64,000 nucleotides of DNA. It comes from Dipteris shenzhenensis. Taxonomy: Eukaryota; Polypodiophyta; Polypodiopsida; Gleicheniales. The stretch lies in the NCBI GenBank assembly GCA_047967505.1, contig CM106540.1, one strand, 5' to 3'. The notes beneath the pieces are model-generated. The model had not been told where the DNA came from. It saw only the letters and a list, made by a program, of their open reading frames with translations, and did no database searches. Both the position numbers and the translations under genes were made by a program. This document shows, one piece after another, positions 12,604-25,826 of the stretch. Within the stretch, counting starts at the first letter, position 1. Each line of letters begins with the position of its first letter.

Positions 12604-13070
12604 GTTTAGATTTAATAGTCCCATCAATAAATGAGCCATACAATTAATTCCACCAATTGGATAAAAAATCACCGGCTTGGAAATAAATAAATAAAACTAA
12701 ATTGAAGTACCCTTTAATAATAATGTAGTCCAAAACTTTTATTTTTAAAAAAGAAAATAGGAGGATTGGCAAAATAATTTTTATAACGACAAAGATTTAA
12801 TCATGCTTAAAATTATCCAATGATACTGAATTTCTTGTATAGTACTAGCCCGACCAAAGGCTAGTTGGGAGATCAGTGTGTGTGTTTAGATTTAAAAATC
12901 CCATCAATAAATGAACCATACAATTAATTCAATCCATTGGATAAAAAAGCATTGGTTGGAAAATATAAATAAATAAAATTAAATTGAAGTAGCTTTTGAG
13001 AATATTGCAATACAAAACTTTTATAAAAAAGAAAATAGGTGAGCCGACAAAATAATTTTTCTTTATATTG
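12604..13070. repeat. ~190-bp direct repeats, period 280
   Basis: GTTTAGATTTAA at 12604 and 12884 begins two related copies. They share CCCATCAATAAATGA, CATACAATTAATTC, AAATAAATAAA and AAAGAAAATAGG. Both copies are preceded by short GT runs. Noncoding. Confidence 0.75.
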
Positions 13071-14997
13071 AGTTTGCTGACTAGAATTAGTACAAAAATA
13101 TCGAATCTGTCGGGTAGTCCACGCTCCAAGGTCAGGGTCTACTTACCTGCCACCATCTAAACCAACCAGTTGTTTGAACAAAGAAGTTGAATTTGGATAG
13201 ACAAGTAATGCCTGTATCAAGTTAATACCTTGATATATTTAAACATAAAAAACAAGTCTCATGTTGCCCAACTTTATCACTAGAAAAGGGTTTTACTACT
13301 ATCAAACCAACATTTTTGTGCAAAGTTCTTGGAACTAGGCTTACTATAAATGTAGAGATAAATTGAGTGAATCGTTTGATGGTAGGGTAACGAAATCTCA
13401 AGTTGGCTAAGAAAATAGGGAAAAATAAAAAATGGATCCAATAGTTTTGTTTCTCAACGTGTTAAGAGAAGGTGGTGAACTTCTTGGTAGCTGGGCAAAC
13501 GAATGAATGCAACCCAAAAAAAAAGTTAGAGCTTGAGCCTCTGTTCAATAAAAGTCGACCTCCTTTTATCACAAATGAAGAGCGCAAAACACGTAGCCAA
13601 GAGCCAAAAGAAAATCCACATACTGTGCGTAAACTATTCCGCAAAACACAAAGCACCATGAAGAAGCTCAAGTCTATGTGCTGGGGGGGGGGAGAGGGGG
13701 CATGGGGAAAGTAATTAATGATGCCAGTCATCTCTTCCAAAGTTCCCTCCCTCTGGCATTTCAAAAACTCACTTTTGGCCTCCCCTTCCACCGCGAGGCT
13801 CCCTATGGTGCAGATGAGTAAGTGTGCGTGTGTGTGTGTGTGTGTGAATCCAACGCAACAAGAGTCCAGCGCAATAGGACCGTGACAGGGAAAGAAGGTT
13901 ACCAACAGTAAGTAATTACGTAGCTTGCAAAGGTTGCCATGCTATAACCTAGGAGTCAGAAGCAGGTAAACACAGATAGAGAGCTAGAAGACACCCTGGG
14001 CAAGCAAGAGATTTACGAGGCAAAAGACACCAAAGGCTAGGTAAGGGAAAGCTCACGGTGATCATCTGATAAGCAAGCAAGAATAACGTGAAGGCGGTGG
14101 CTTGGGAGAAGTTCATAGGCTTACAACAGCGTAAGTACGAGTTTTAACGGAGAAGAAGTTGGGTGGCCAGAGTTATGAAATGCACAGAGCAAGAAAGATC
14201 TAAAGGGAAGCTTGTCCACTAAAGAACTGACGGGAAGCCGCGAATATAAGCACTGCGATCCTTATAATACTACGAGCTAAATGGTTAATACCAATGTAAA
14301 ATTACCGAGAGATTCTCTTTCAGTGAGACGATTAATCTGCAACGGAGGCGACTATCAAGGAGACACAAAATCAATAAAAGAAGTAACAAGTAAAAGGCAC
14401 GGCTGTAAGATTACCGTAAATACTCCATCGTGAAGAGCTCACGGAGAATGCAAAAGTGCAAAACAAAGAAGACACTGAGGGCCACGGTTTGAAAGAGAGG
14501 ACTAAAAGCTGAAATAAGGCGACCATATAGAAGAAGGGGAAACAACGTGGGCGGTGGTGCCTGAAAGAAGGTGGCAGGGTACGTGGGGGGATGGTAAGGA
14601 GAATAGCGCTCCTAAAACGAAGCATGGTCCAACTATTAAAAGGGTGGCCATGAGCAAAAATGCCCATAAAGAAAGGGGGAAAGAACAAAAGCAAGGGGGG
14701 CCTTTATGAAGCTTACATAATTATAGACAAACTCCAAATGCAATTAGGTGGTTTGGTTGAATTTTGGGGGAGTTCCATATGACTAGCAAACGTAACTAAA
14801 GTTAAAGAAAAAAATGTACTCTATTATGGAAATAAAAAAACTTTCAAGTAAGTAAGAAATTGGCTATTAATTAATTTAACAAAGAGTTTACCGGTTGCAA
14901 GGGTTAAGTAGGCTAAGAGAGGATAAAAAAAGGGGTTGTAAAAGTGGAAATTGGGGGGGGGGGAAGTGCATGTGTGATAAAGTTTTATTGAGAAGAT

Positions 14998-15033
<36 letters not shown>

Positions 15034-15100
15034 TACACTCTCCTTTTCTTGAGCATAAATTATATGCATTACTCTTTAAGATTCCGTGTAAAATTTTAAA
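13071..15100. other. intergenic DNA with GT, GA and G-run tracts
   Basis: Includes a G-run at about 13682-13690, (GT)n at about 13823-13847, another G-run at about 14954-14963, and (GT)n then (GA)n at about 14998-15034. Open frames are short and unsupported. Nothing recognised. Confidence 0.5.
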
Positions 15101-16740
15101 TTAAAAAAAAGATTCTGTGTACAAATGATTTAAAATGCAAAAATGTCAAAAAAGCTGAGATAAGCAAGCAACAAGACTTATATTCACTCACTTAAGAGAT
15201 TGGTGAGTGATGAATGCAAAAAGAAAAACAGTTTGCCTACTTCTTTTAAACTTGGTTTCTACCAACTACCATCAAAATGACACCTGTAGAAGGATAGTTC
15301 AAAAGCCATACAAAACATATTTAGTAACATCAATCTTTAAATTTGTGACTAGGACTCCTTGCATGCCATGTAATAATAATGATTTAAATTAATAATACCA
15401 ATATTGCTTTTAGATTGTGTAAACAAATACAAATAGTAAGATTGTACTATATTCTTAATCCTCTCTTTATTGGATTAATGACAGTTATTAGTAAAAAATA
15501 CACTTCAAATTTCCATATAATAATTGGAGGCCATGCTTCTATTGTCAAATATTACAACCTAATGACTTGAAGCATAAGTAAAACAATTGCCAGTGTTGGA
15601 CCTTGTACACCTATTGTGCATCAACGAAGAAAGCATGTAAAATTTCGTGGAAGAAATGCTTTAATATTTCATTTCTAAGATTGCAATTCGAAATCCAATA
15701 ATATTTACATATGGCATCAAAAGCTCTCATCAAACACATAAAAAAGTTTCATGAAGTCGTGCCACATGTTTTTGACATTCACAACTACTCTATCATCCCA
15801 TTTACATCATCATATTTCTCTCTCAATGGTGATTTTTGCATATGTTCCATTGTTTAGATTATATCCAACATAGTTGCATTGACAATACTCACCACCCTAG
15901 CTAGATAAGAGGTCACAAGAACATCAAATTTGAATTTGGTAAGTGGGAAGCAACTACCATGTTATTTTATGTGCTACACTATCAAATTCAAATCTCGGAG
16001 TCCATGTCATTAAATGTGGATCTCAATGTCCATGCGAGCATGTTGAATTCCACATTAGCAATGATCCTAAAGTCTACTACAACAACCCAAGTTCATGTCA
16101 ACACATCTAGATTCCACATCATTAGGCCACATCATCACCTCATCACATCACTTACATATGGTAGCATAGTCAGTCCATCTCAATAGCCCAATCAAAATCC
16201 TACCACTTCAACATAGTACCACCTCATCTCTATGTGTTCAACATAGTGCCATCTGAGTACAATCTAGATTCTGCATGTGCATGCACTTGCCACATTAGCA
16301 TTATGCACATTGCACCTTGCGTTAAAAATTAATCATTTTTTAAAATTTATTTCATGCATAAGGTAGTGGAGAGCAAGGCCAATTCAAGTCTCCAAGTTAA
16401 TTCAGAGATTGAACTCACAAATTCAATAAATTGCTAGTTATTTATAACACTTTCTCTCTATAAGAGCCTGTTCTAGCATTAAGGCATGGTTGCAAATCAG
16501 ATTGTAGGGAAAAGCCACTTAGAAATTAGGGTTGTGGTTGGGTCAACATTTGCTTGGGTGTAGCCAATCACGAAACTATTTTTAGGGTAGGGCCACGACA
16601 TGACATGCTCTCGAGTGAGATTTTGAATTTTAAATAGACCCGCGCTCTCGTTGAAAATTTTCCCAACGTCATGATGCCGCACTGGCGTAATAATGAGATG
16701 TAATCTATTTATTTTGAACACTTCAAAACTCGACACATGG
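15101..16740. other. AT-rich intergenic DNA, nothing recognised
   Basis: No gene, mobile element end or clear tandem repeat seen. Confidence 0.45.
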
Positions 16741-17190
16741 TAGCTCTACACTACATCGTGCATCTCTACACTACTTCATGCAAAGTAGTCTCTGGCCTGA
16801 CCACCTATCATCACGTAGCCTTTTGTTGCAGATTTACCACCTGTCACTGGGCAGCATGCCCATGTAGGTCATGAAAATTCAAGGTTGTCTTGGAGAGACC
16901 ACTGCGCTGGTTCTTGGCATAATAATGAGACACAATCTATCATTCTGAACACCACCGTAGTGTAGTCTCTGGCTTGACCACTTGTCATTATGCAACCTTT
17001 TACCATAGCTCTACTGTCTATCATTGGGCAGCATGCCCATGCAAATCATGGGTTGGCTTCGAGAGACCACCGCGCTAGTTTTTGGCATAATAATAAGATG
17101 CAATCTATCATTCTGAACATTGCCTCAGTGCAGCTGACGACCTATCATTGCCCAGAATTCAAGGTTGTCTTGGAGCGACCACTGCACTGT
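16741..17190. repeat. ~180-bp tandem repeats, about 2.5 copies
   Basis: Repeated order of TAGTCTCTGGC(C/T)TGACCAC, GGGCAGCATGCCCATG, GAGAGACCAC and GGCATAATAAT at about 16790 and 16968, with a truncated third unit ending near 17190. GGGCAGCATGCCC is itself palindromic. Noncoding. Confidence 0.75.
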
Positions 17191-17880
17191 GGTGGCTGGT
17201 AATTAACTGTGGTGGAATCTTAGCCATGAAAGATGTGGCTGATGAGAGCCACCACCACCCCATAGTAATTACCACAAAATTAAATCACGAAGCCTAATCA
17301 CCTATAATCACTCATTACCATGCACTCTAGTACTCTACTGAGCATGGAAGCCCGGTGATTGGTAATTTACTACACTCGTAGTAATCATGCATACAATCTC
17401 AGTGGTGGTAACTAGCAGATGAGTAATTGTGAGCCACTGCAATGGCTGGTAATTAATTGCCAGCCTGGTGGCATCTTAGCCACCACAAACATGGTGGATG
17501 AGAGTCACCACCACTGGGTAGTAATTACCACAAAAGTACATCATGAACTCTTATCACCTCTAATCACTCATTACCTCTAATCACTCACAAAAGTAAATCA
17601 TGAACTCTAATCACCTTTAATCACTCATTACCATGCACTCTAATACTCTATTGAGCATGCAAGCTCGGCGACGATTGGTAATTTACTGCACTTGTAGTAA
17701 TCATGTATGCAAGCCCGGTGGTGGTAACTGGTAGGTGAGTAATTGCAGGCCACTGAGGTGGCTGGTAATTATCTCCCATCCCAGTGGAATCTTAGCCACC
17801 ACCATAGACATAGTTGGTAATCTTAGATGCCACCACCTCTACTCACTCAGTACAATGCAAGGTAGTACTGCCACCTTGAA
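17191..17880. repeat. ~250-315-bp tandem repeats, three copies
   Basis: GGCTGGTAATTA opens units at about 17196, 17444 and 17760. Each holds GGTGG-rich words, ATCTTAGCC and TAATCACTCATTACC-like blocks. Related degenerate words recur at 24.75-25.65 kb and 31.05-31.25 kb, upstream of the other two copies of the coding family below. Confidence 0.7.
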
Positions 17881-18139
17881 TTAATTAAAATTTGGACCAA
17901 CCACCGCGGTGGCTCTCTCCTTGATAGTTCCTTGTGTCGGGCTACAAACTTAAGCCTCTGCTATTCCATTCCCTTCACTGTTTTATCTTCTAGTCCTCTC
18001 GATCATTTCTTTCTCCCTTGCACTCGGACTGTAAACTTAAGGCTCCACTATTCCATTTCCTTTACTATTTCATCTTCTATCCCTCTCGACTGTTTCTATC
18101 TCCCTTGCACTCTTCTTGCAACTTCTATCCCCTCTCATA

Positions 18140-19970
18140 ATGGACCCTGCACAGTCTGGGAGCTCCTCACACAATCTTTCCTCCCCCTCTACTATAGCAT
18201 ATTGTGAGAGCCTCTCCTCCCTTGATCTTGAAATCATGACAACTAGAGCTCCTCACTCACTCTTCAAAATCCCGATTTGGATGCTCTCAGTAACTTCACC
18301 AGGTTGGTATAGGAGGTGAACGTGGAGGGACAAATAGTCTGTCAAGGTCAAAAGATTACCATCGGTGAAAGCGTGATTAAAAATGCACTAGGAATTTCAA
18401 GAAGCAGTGGAAGAGACAAGATATTCTAGATGTATACCCCAATGCTCAGATTAGTAAAGATGGTGGAATTAAGCTTTCTAGCTTGCCAACAGACCTCCAA
18501 GATGTGCTGTGAAGAAGACAATGCACTTCTTTCCTTATACGAGAGGAACCGTGAAGTTCTAGCAGGTTCAAGCAGCAATAGACAATTGAAAGGACATGAT
18601 GTATCTTTCTCAAGGGCAATCTCTAAGAGTGTGATAACAAACTTGAAGAAATGTGTGGATGGCAAATCCCAATTGTTATCTCAGTCCATTGGAGTTGCAA
18701 TGCACTTGATGACATCTACCCTCAAAGGGATTTTTGAGCAATAGGATAAGAAGATGTCTCAGAACGTGACTTTTCTACAAGAGAAAGCCACCGATATAGC
18801 AAAGACAGTGCAACTTGAGAAAATTCTCTGGGAGGGTGTAGAAGCTAAGGTAGAGGAGGTAGAAGTGAGGGCCTTTCAGGCACAAGAGCAAGTTGAAGCC
18901 ATTGCAAAAATGGTCGACATGGAAAGGCATAGAAGAGAAGAAGCACAAAAGCACATCAAGAAGCTCTGAGATAGGCTTGAAGAAGTTAGAAGTGATCGTG
19001 GGGACATCGCGGACAAGGAGCTAGCAATGATGCAAAAGAAGCTTAAAGATCATAGAGCCAAAAAGGACTTTACACATGGCTCTGCAACATGCAGAACGCA
19101 TTGAACATTGAAAAAGACTAGATGATGGAGGAATTGAAAAGGGAGAATGCAAAAACTAGAGCGGTGATGCAGGAAATGCGAGAGAGCTTCAAGGCCAGGA
19201 AGGATGGGGCAGAGAGTAGCCGAGGTAGAGAAGATAGTGAGGCAGCTCTCCAGGCTAGGAAGGATGTAGAGAGCAACCACAGTGGAGCAAGTTGCAGTAG
19301 CCACAGTGGGGGTTTTTTTTTTTGAGACACTGTTGGAAGTTCAAAGCGTAAGCTACAAGACCCTGCAACAAGATTACGATAGGGTTGTGCACGAGCTTGC
19401 AGTGTCTTTTGAAAGTTTTGAAAAGCAATCCATTGTCATAAGAGATTTCCAAACTAGAGTGGAGGTCTTGGAAATGGCCCATGTTGATGTTTTTGAGCAA
19501 TTTAAGTAGCTTCAAGAGATGCTAAGGGAATTAGTTGAAGCTGATGCATTGAGTGAGAAAAGAGTGGAGGAGATGAAGGAGAACATCTGTAGCCTTAGGA
19601 TGAGGAAGGAAGGAATCAAGAAGCAACTTCATCATGTACAGACCAAGACTGTGGATTGATGCCCACAATAGTTAAATTGGATGCCTATCCTGTTATGTAG
19701 CACATTCCGAAATGTGTGGTCTGCCATACCCCATCATAGATGATTGCATGATCCGATGGCCTACATACTACCACCCTGTGCATGGTTTTTGCTTTGGGGT
19801 GTTTGTACATGCAAGCTCGGTATGTAGAGAATGTCATTTGCCATTGCCCAGGTCATGGACAGATCAAATGTGCTTGCCTGCTACAACTATCTATGACGAG
19901 AAAGTAGATGCTGTAGCTCAATTTGCCATTTGGGTGAAAATTGCAAAAGAGACAAGGATCTCAAATTGAA
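18140..19970 (+). pseudogene. coiled-coil/Cys-rich family, copy 1
   Basis: I do not recognise this family. The likely start is ATG 18140 (MDPAQSGSSS), after a leader rich in CTTAAGCCTC-type words that copy 2 shares. A frame from 18430 reads about 180 codons with one TAG (18742-18744) and ends at TGA (18967-18969). It contains SFSRAISKSVITNLKK and SQSIGVAMHLMTST, then a charged heptad-like region (LEKILWEGVEAKVEEVEVRA) predicted as coiled coil. After frameshifts, 19122-19325 continues the E/K/R-rich coil, and 19712-19969 encodes a Cys-rich block containing CRECHLPLPRSW and DQMCLP. Copies 2 and 3 keep the same order, which supports a real ancestral protein. The early segment loosely resembles gag-like plant transposon proteins, but that is only an impression. 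Confidence 0.6.
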
Positions 19971-20379
19971 GAAGGACAAGCCCTGACTTAGAGGAAAAGG
20001 AGCCTGAAGGGAGGAACCAGCCCCCTTTAGGAAAGGAGAAAGAAGGGTCGAGAGCCCGCAACCAAGAAGCTCAAATCAAGGAAAGGAAGCGACATGAAGG
20101 AAGGGGCCGAGCCCCTGAAGGAAGAAACCAGCCCCCTTTGAGAAAGGAGCAAGGAGGGCCGAGCCTATAATCAGAGAGCTCAAAAAGGTAACCTTCTCAA
20201 AGTAATGTGGAACCAGCCCTCTGAAGGAAAAGATTCTTTGAGATGTAATCTGAAGGAAAGGAGTCTTTGAGATGTAATGTATTTAATTTGTGTGTAATCT
20301 ATTGAATTATTAATTTTTACCAGAGTTTGCTTGGGCAATGTATCTGTTTTAGGATAACATGAACACGATGGTTTGCTTT

Positions 20380-20560
20380 TATTATTATGTGGGTGAACGT
20401 TTTCTTGGGTACAGCTAATCGCTACACCCAAAAATTAATTGCCACTAGTGCGGTGGTTTGCTTCTATTACTACGAGGATATTAATTTAACTCTGCCACCA
20501 GTGCGGTGGTTGGTTGCACACTATGAATATAACTGCCACCAATGCGATGGTTTGCTTCTT
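20380..20560. repeat. GTGCGGTGGTTTG repeats
   Basis: GTGCGGTGGTTTGCTT, GTGCGGTGGTTGGTTGC and ATGCGATGGTTTGCTT lie about 60-70 bp apart. Related words (TGCGGTGGTTGGTTGCACA) recur at about 28.02-28.34 kb downstream of copy 2, so this is a shared 3' flank of the repeated block. Confidence 0.65.
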
Positions 20561-20788
20561 TTATTATTATTACGAGACAAGATGAATGGCATACAAATCA
20601 TCCGTTTAGGAATTGTGGATTAGTTATGGGATTTCATATTTCTTAATGTAAGTACAATTGTTAAGATATATATATATACATACATATAATAATATATGTA
20701 TATGTATATTATAGTATCTCCAAAGTGACTGAAGTGATCTTTTCTCAATTATGTGACTAGATACTGTCCTTTGACAAGCCAAGGACCA

Positions 20789-20884
20789 TAATGTGAGATG
20801 AAAGGTTTCGATTAAACAACTAATGTGAGATGAAAGATTTCGATTAAACAACTAATTCGAGACAAAAGATTTTGATTAAACAGT
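20789..20884. repeat. 32-bp tandem repeat, three copies
   Basis: Three exact-length 32-bp units start at 20789, 20821 and 20853. They share TAAT, GAGA(T/C)(G/A)AAAG and TTGATTAAACA words, and the third is the most diverged. Confidence 0.85.
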
Positions 20885-21045
20885 CAAATGATGAGAGGTG
20901 GATATGTCAGGTTGTATGAAAGAAGAATGAGAAGGCTGGGCTCAACGAACTCTCTCCTGATTTAAGTGCACTATAGACACAACTAAGAGCCCATTATGAA
21001 ATCTAGCCTCGAAACTTTGTACACCAATCCACCTACTACAAATCT

Positions 21046-21518
21046 ATGGCATATCCAAAAGACTTTGGAATGCTCATGTTCTATCTAAGAACAATGTTTG
21101 ATGACCTTCTCGCAAAAACAGACCCAGAGACAAGGGAAAAAGATAGCTACAAGGAGGACATGCTTCGCAATTGGCTGTATGACTTGGAGTCAGCAAAGAT
21201 GGTGAATATTAATTTCCCTAACTATCATTTTTCCTACTCCTTTAAGGTACTTGTCAAGCTCATGATGTAGGCTTCTTTTGGCAAGAGATGATGGTGGCAC
21301 GAAGTTGTATAGAGTGCCAATACCAAGATGAAGAGGACCCCGACCGAAAGGAGAAGCTACTATGGGTGTACATTGTGGCCTCTCTTGTATGTACACACAT
21401 AAGGTGTCATGGTCCCTATCATCTGAAATGTAGAAATGGTATGTGTGTTGCACTTAACCTGGACTCCTATGAGTCAACAAGCAGATTGGCATCAGTCATA
21501 GAAGAATCAAGCAAATGA
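21046..21518 (+). other. two adjacent open frames, second Cys-rich (unassigned)
   Basis: 21046-21270 encodes 74 residues (MAYPKDFGMLMFYLRTMFDD at its start). 21288-21518 encodes 76 residues with CIEC near the start and CTHIRCHGPYHLKC in the middle. The latter looks like the centre of a PHD- or zinc-ribbon-like fold. The two frames are not in phase. I cannot tell whether this is a gene remnant or chance, and no introns were resolved. Confidence 0.3.
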
Positions 21519-21735
21519 TTATATGTGATATGCACAAGAATTGTTATCTGCTTGTTGTACCAGTGAGCACTTTGTATCTCATCTTGTTCTTGAAATGAAT
21601 AATTTTAAGCAAAATCTATGAGAGAGAAAATAGTGTCATGGGGAAAATTGGCAAGGTATGTCTTGAACGACTTATCGTGCTAGCTGGCTGTGAAATTATG
21701 AAGCACATATTTTGGGATGGATTGAACCACGCGAC

Positions 21736-21993
21736 CTATAAGTTCCCTTGGCTGAGTGCTCTCATGCAATAGGAGCATCTCTTTTTATCGGATCCTTTAA
21801 CATTGACATTTTCAAATCTCCTCAAAGCAACATGGTTGCCCTCCCTCATTTCATTTGGACCGACATGAAATGTCTTCTTCTTCAACTTTAGGCTACAATG
21901 CTTGCATGTGTCACGAATGCATTCAATGCAGTGCCAATCACGGTCTCCCTTTGGACAAACCACTGGCTCCCACGAAGACCTTAGGCTACACAA
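21736..21993 (-). other. Cys-rich open frame (unassigned)
   Basis: 85 residues with CPKGDRDWHCIECIRDTCKHC and a later CSYC. The CP-x5-WHCIEC segment resembles the C-terminal part of a PHD finger. It lies opposite in strand to the plus-strand CTHIRCHGPYHLKC frame 250 bp away. The assignment is tentative. Confidence 0.3.
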
Positions 21994-22139
21994 GATGCTC
22001 TCCCTTGCAACACATGATGAGGATCCAAGTGGCCTACAAACTACACATTCATCGGGGAGACATAGGCATCAAACCCCATAGAACAATGCTCCAACATGAC
22101 CAAATCTCAAGTCATTCATAGCTTTCCGGGCCAGGTCAA

Positions 22140-23690
22140 ATTCTATGTCTCTTTTGTAACAACAAGCATTCATGTCTTTGAGATTCCTGACGTACCAAGA
22201 CTTAGAATGCTCAAAGCTCCTCTGTCCAATTGAAATTTAGGATTTTGATCCATAAACTTGAGATACAACTCCGTCTACTGACCCATACACGTCAACAGAA
22301 TTGGATATCCCAAACAACTGCAATGTGGCCTCAAATGCTTCAAAACATAAATAGGCCAAAGGACATGCTATCGGGTTTGATGCTATGTATTATAAAATGT
22401 AATGAACTTTGGCATGCTTATGAGCCATATAGCAAGCAAGTGCATGGAAAAAGAAACAATTCAAAATCGTAAATAGTGTTGGATTTATTAAAAGATATTT
22501 GCACATGCACAAATTGTGCATTTTCATTTTCTTCCATTTTAGGGTGAATCTAGATACCAATACTAATAACTATCAATGTTTTAAGACCACCATGCAGTAG
22601 CCCCATTAGTTTGGATTCCAAATTTTCAATTTGTTTTGGTTTTCAACAAATTACAAAAAAGTTATGCGTTAATCCATGCCTAATCTTCTCATTTAGGTGT
22701 GTCATTGGGTTGAGAAGAAGCTCACATCGTGTACTTTTGAAGGAGTACTTGCTTGCATGTATGTACATAACAAAATTTTGATGTTTTTTAATAAATTGCT
22801 ATATCCTATAGTCTTAAGGATGCATGCTTCACATGCAACATAGCACTTATAATGCTTTAACGTTCTCACTCCAAATCCTTATTCCATAATTTTTTTAGTC
22901 TCATGTTCAAGTTGGTAATGTGTACTACAACTTGAAGACAAAGTTTTTTTGAATTCCGTTGAGCAATGCATAAGTTATGGGTCATGCAAGACACCTATAT
23001 ACAGAAAATTCCCTGCAAAAATGGCTACACTCAAGCAAACAATGACCCAGTTTCTTTTTAGTTTATGTGAAGGTGTTTGGAAGGAATTTTTTTGAGGCAT
23101 TTAGACTCTACACATCAAAAATCTGATGTGTTGCAAGAGGATACTGGCTTTTTCTTGAGAGGAAGGGCTCTGCAAAAATGCAATCATTGTAAAAGCTTTA
23201 CACCATGAGAATGTTGAAGTGGCAACTAAGTTTTCAAAAATTGCAAAACAAAAGCTCCATGTGAACAAGTTGTATCCATCTAGCTACTCGGCAGACTAGG
23301 ACTTCATAGGAGCCTTAACTTGTCAAAAATAATATATTATTACATTTAGACATGCATATCTTTGTCATTTTGCATATGCATTGAATATGATATTCACACA
23401 CAGATAGTACTACATTTTGGCATCATTTTTTCAAACTTTTGACCCTTTTTAAACATAATTATATTGCCATACTATAATGCTAGTTTTGAATACTACTTTT
23501 TGTAAATTTTTTGCCCTATTTGATCAACTTTGATCAGAACTCAATTGTATATTCACCAACATCTTCAACAAGCAACATTATTAGGACAATTTTGAACAGT
23601 TTTGTAGACTTCTTGAAAGTATTCTTCAAGGGTATTTAGAACCATTTTCATATGGTAAACAATTTTGCAATGATAGTATTATTTATATGA
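22140..23690. repeat. AT-rich segment duplicated at 29.2-30.3 kb
   Basis: From about 22282 the sequence matches about 29207 onward. Shared words include AATGCTTCAAAACA, GCTTATGAGCCATATAGCAA, GGATTTATTAAAAGAT and ATGCTTCACATGCAACATAG. The downstream copy has about 260 bp extra near 29310-29570. This shows that the coding family copies sit in a larger segmental duplication. No coding sequence seen. Confidence 0.7.
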
Positions 23691-24035
23691 AAGTTGAAAC
23701 AAAAGAGATTACATCCGACAAACTCAGCCATTGCCGAGGGCCTCATTCAGCAAAAGTTGAACAAAAGAGATTACATCCAAAGATAATTCATAACAACTCA
23801 GCAATTGTTGAGAGCCTCATAGAGTAAAATTTGAATAAAAGAGATTACATCAAAAAACATTTTTTGCCATAATAGTATATATTAAAGTTGAAACAAAAGA
23901 GATTATATTCGGTGAGGATAACCACTCAGCCATTGCTAAGAGCCTTATTGACCAAAAGTTGAACAAAAGATAGTACATGCAAAGACGATATTATACAACT
24001 CAATCATTGCTAAGAGCATCATTGAGGCTTGTTGA
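23690..24035. repeat. ~60-80-bp degenerate tandem repeats, about five copies
   Basis: Repeated order of A(A/C)AAAAGAGATTACAT, ACTCAGCCATTGC and AGAGCCTCATT, with 60-80 bp spacing. Copies diverge by substitutions and small indels. Confidence 0.75.
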
Positions 24036-25640
24036 TAGTAGATGACAATACATTATCGTATTCACAAGGGCTAGCTTGTTGTGTCCAAAGTTTTGGGGAG
24101 CTGATGGAGGTGCTGTGAAAATTTTAAGGGAGCTCATGGAGAGGCCGAAGACCATGTACAATTGTAGGCATCAAATCTGCTGCCAAAAACCATATGAGAA
24201 AACCCTATCATAAAAATCCTTAGCCTTTCATCACAACCTGCAAGGTATCCATAGAAACAACTAAGAAGAGGACAGTTGTTGTGTACCTGCCATCCAAGGT
24301 GATGACATGGAGATGTTTGGGGAGCCAATGGAGAATACAAAGACTATGCACAAGTGCAAGCATCTCAATTCATGTGAGTGCAACACGACGGCCTTGTATG
24401 AGAAAGCATACAAGATGGGGATCACATTAATACGAGGGGGGATAAAATCTATTTGGTAGGAGGCATGGCGATGATGAAGAGGTGAAAAGAGATGAGGGGT
24501 ATGTGCTAGATGAGCAGTGGAGCAGTGAGGAGGGGAGTACATGAGCAGCTAAGAATTGGAATGAGGGAGCATGAAGCAAAGTAGCTAAATAGTAGATGAG
24601 CAAATGAGAGCTGGAAGTGGCGAGCATGGAGCAAAGTAGCCAAATAGCATTCTCCATGTTCAGGACCACATTTAAATAGTAACAATGGCACTCTATTAAT
24701 CGTCTAAATAATAATGAGCCACCTTCAATATATCAAAATTAGAGCTGCCAACAATTAATCACTCATGGGCCACTATAGTGACTGGAATATTAATTGCACG
24801 TATGCAAGCCTAGTGGTTCCTTCCAAATAATCACGAGCCATCTTCAATTAATTAAAATTTGAGTCACCAATTAATCACATGCCTAGCTACCATCACATTG
24901 TTGTCTTCAAATGCCTTATTTTCCATGCAAAGCTTCATAAAAGGCCTTAAAAGATTTGGGGATTCAAAATATGGCTGACATTTCTAAACTTTAAAAGGCT
25001 AAAGTGAAATTTGGCCCTCATTAAAGGTGAGGGCACCATGGTGACTAGCAATTAACTACTCTAGATTGCTTGCTTTTCCCTAAAAATAATCGCATGCAAG
25101 CCTCATATGCAAGCTCGTTTAATTATAGAATCATGAGGCAGTATTTAATCACATGCCACCGAGGTGACTAGTAATTAACTGCACTAAAAATAATAAAAAA
25201 ATATCACTTCTCAATGGGGACATAAAATTGCATGCAAGCCCGATCGAATAATCATGAAGGAGCTTCCATGCCGATGATTGGTAATTATTTAGTAATTAAT
25301 TGCATGTAATCTTGGTGGTGCCATCCAAAGAATCATTAATTGCACTTAATTAATCAAAATTCGAGCCGCCAAACAATAAATCACATGCCACCAGTGCAAA
25401 TAGTCATCAAGGAACTGCCATGCTTGCCATCATGGGCCACCACAGTGGTGGTGCTGATAATTACCTGAACTCTACATAATTGCATGCAAGACATCCAATT
25501 AATCCAAATTTGAGCCATCAATTTTTTTAGTAAAAAGACTTATGGTTAGTATACAAGGTTTCTCTGATGGTATAGCCGCCAAATAGGCACACATGCCTAG
25601 CCACCCACCATGGTATTTGCTAAATAGGCCTCAATCAACC
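24036..25640. other. intergenic DNA with degenerate GGTGACTAGTAATTAAC-type repeats
   Basis: Upstream flank of copy 2. From about 24750 to 25640 there are many imperfect words such as GTGACTAGTAATTAAC, CATGCAAGCC and TAATCACATGCC, related to the tandem repeats at 17.2-17.9 kb. Minus-strand open frames at 24134-24691 have no recognisable motif. Confidence 0.5.
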
Positions 25641-25826
25641 ACCACGGTGGCCCTCAACCACCATAATGGACCTCACTCTACTTAAGCCTCCACTATTCCA
25701 TTTCATTTGCCATTTTTTTACCCTTTCACTATTTTGTCTAGATTTTAGTCCTCCGCTATTTTAAACTCTCTTCACCGTAAAACTTTCTCCCTTGCACTCT
25801 TCTTGCAAATTCTATCCACTCTCACA

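Noticed and set aside
23690-24035. Tandem repeats considered as a CRISPR-like array
   Set aside because: Units are degenerate, contiguous and variable in length, in a plant nuclear context, with no cas genes.
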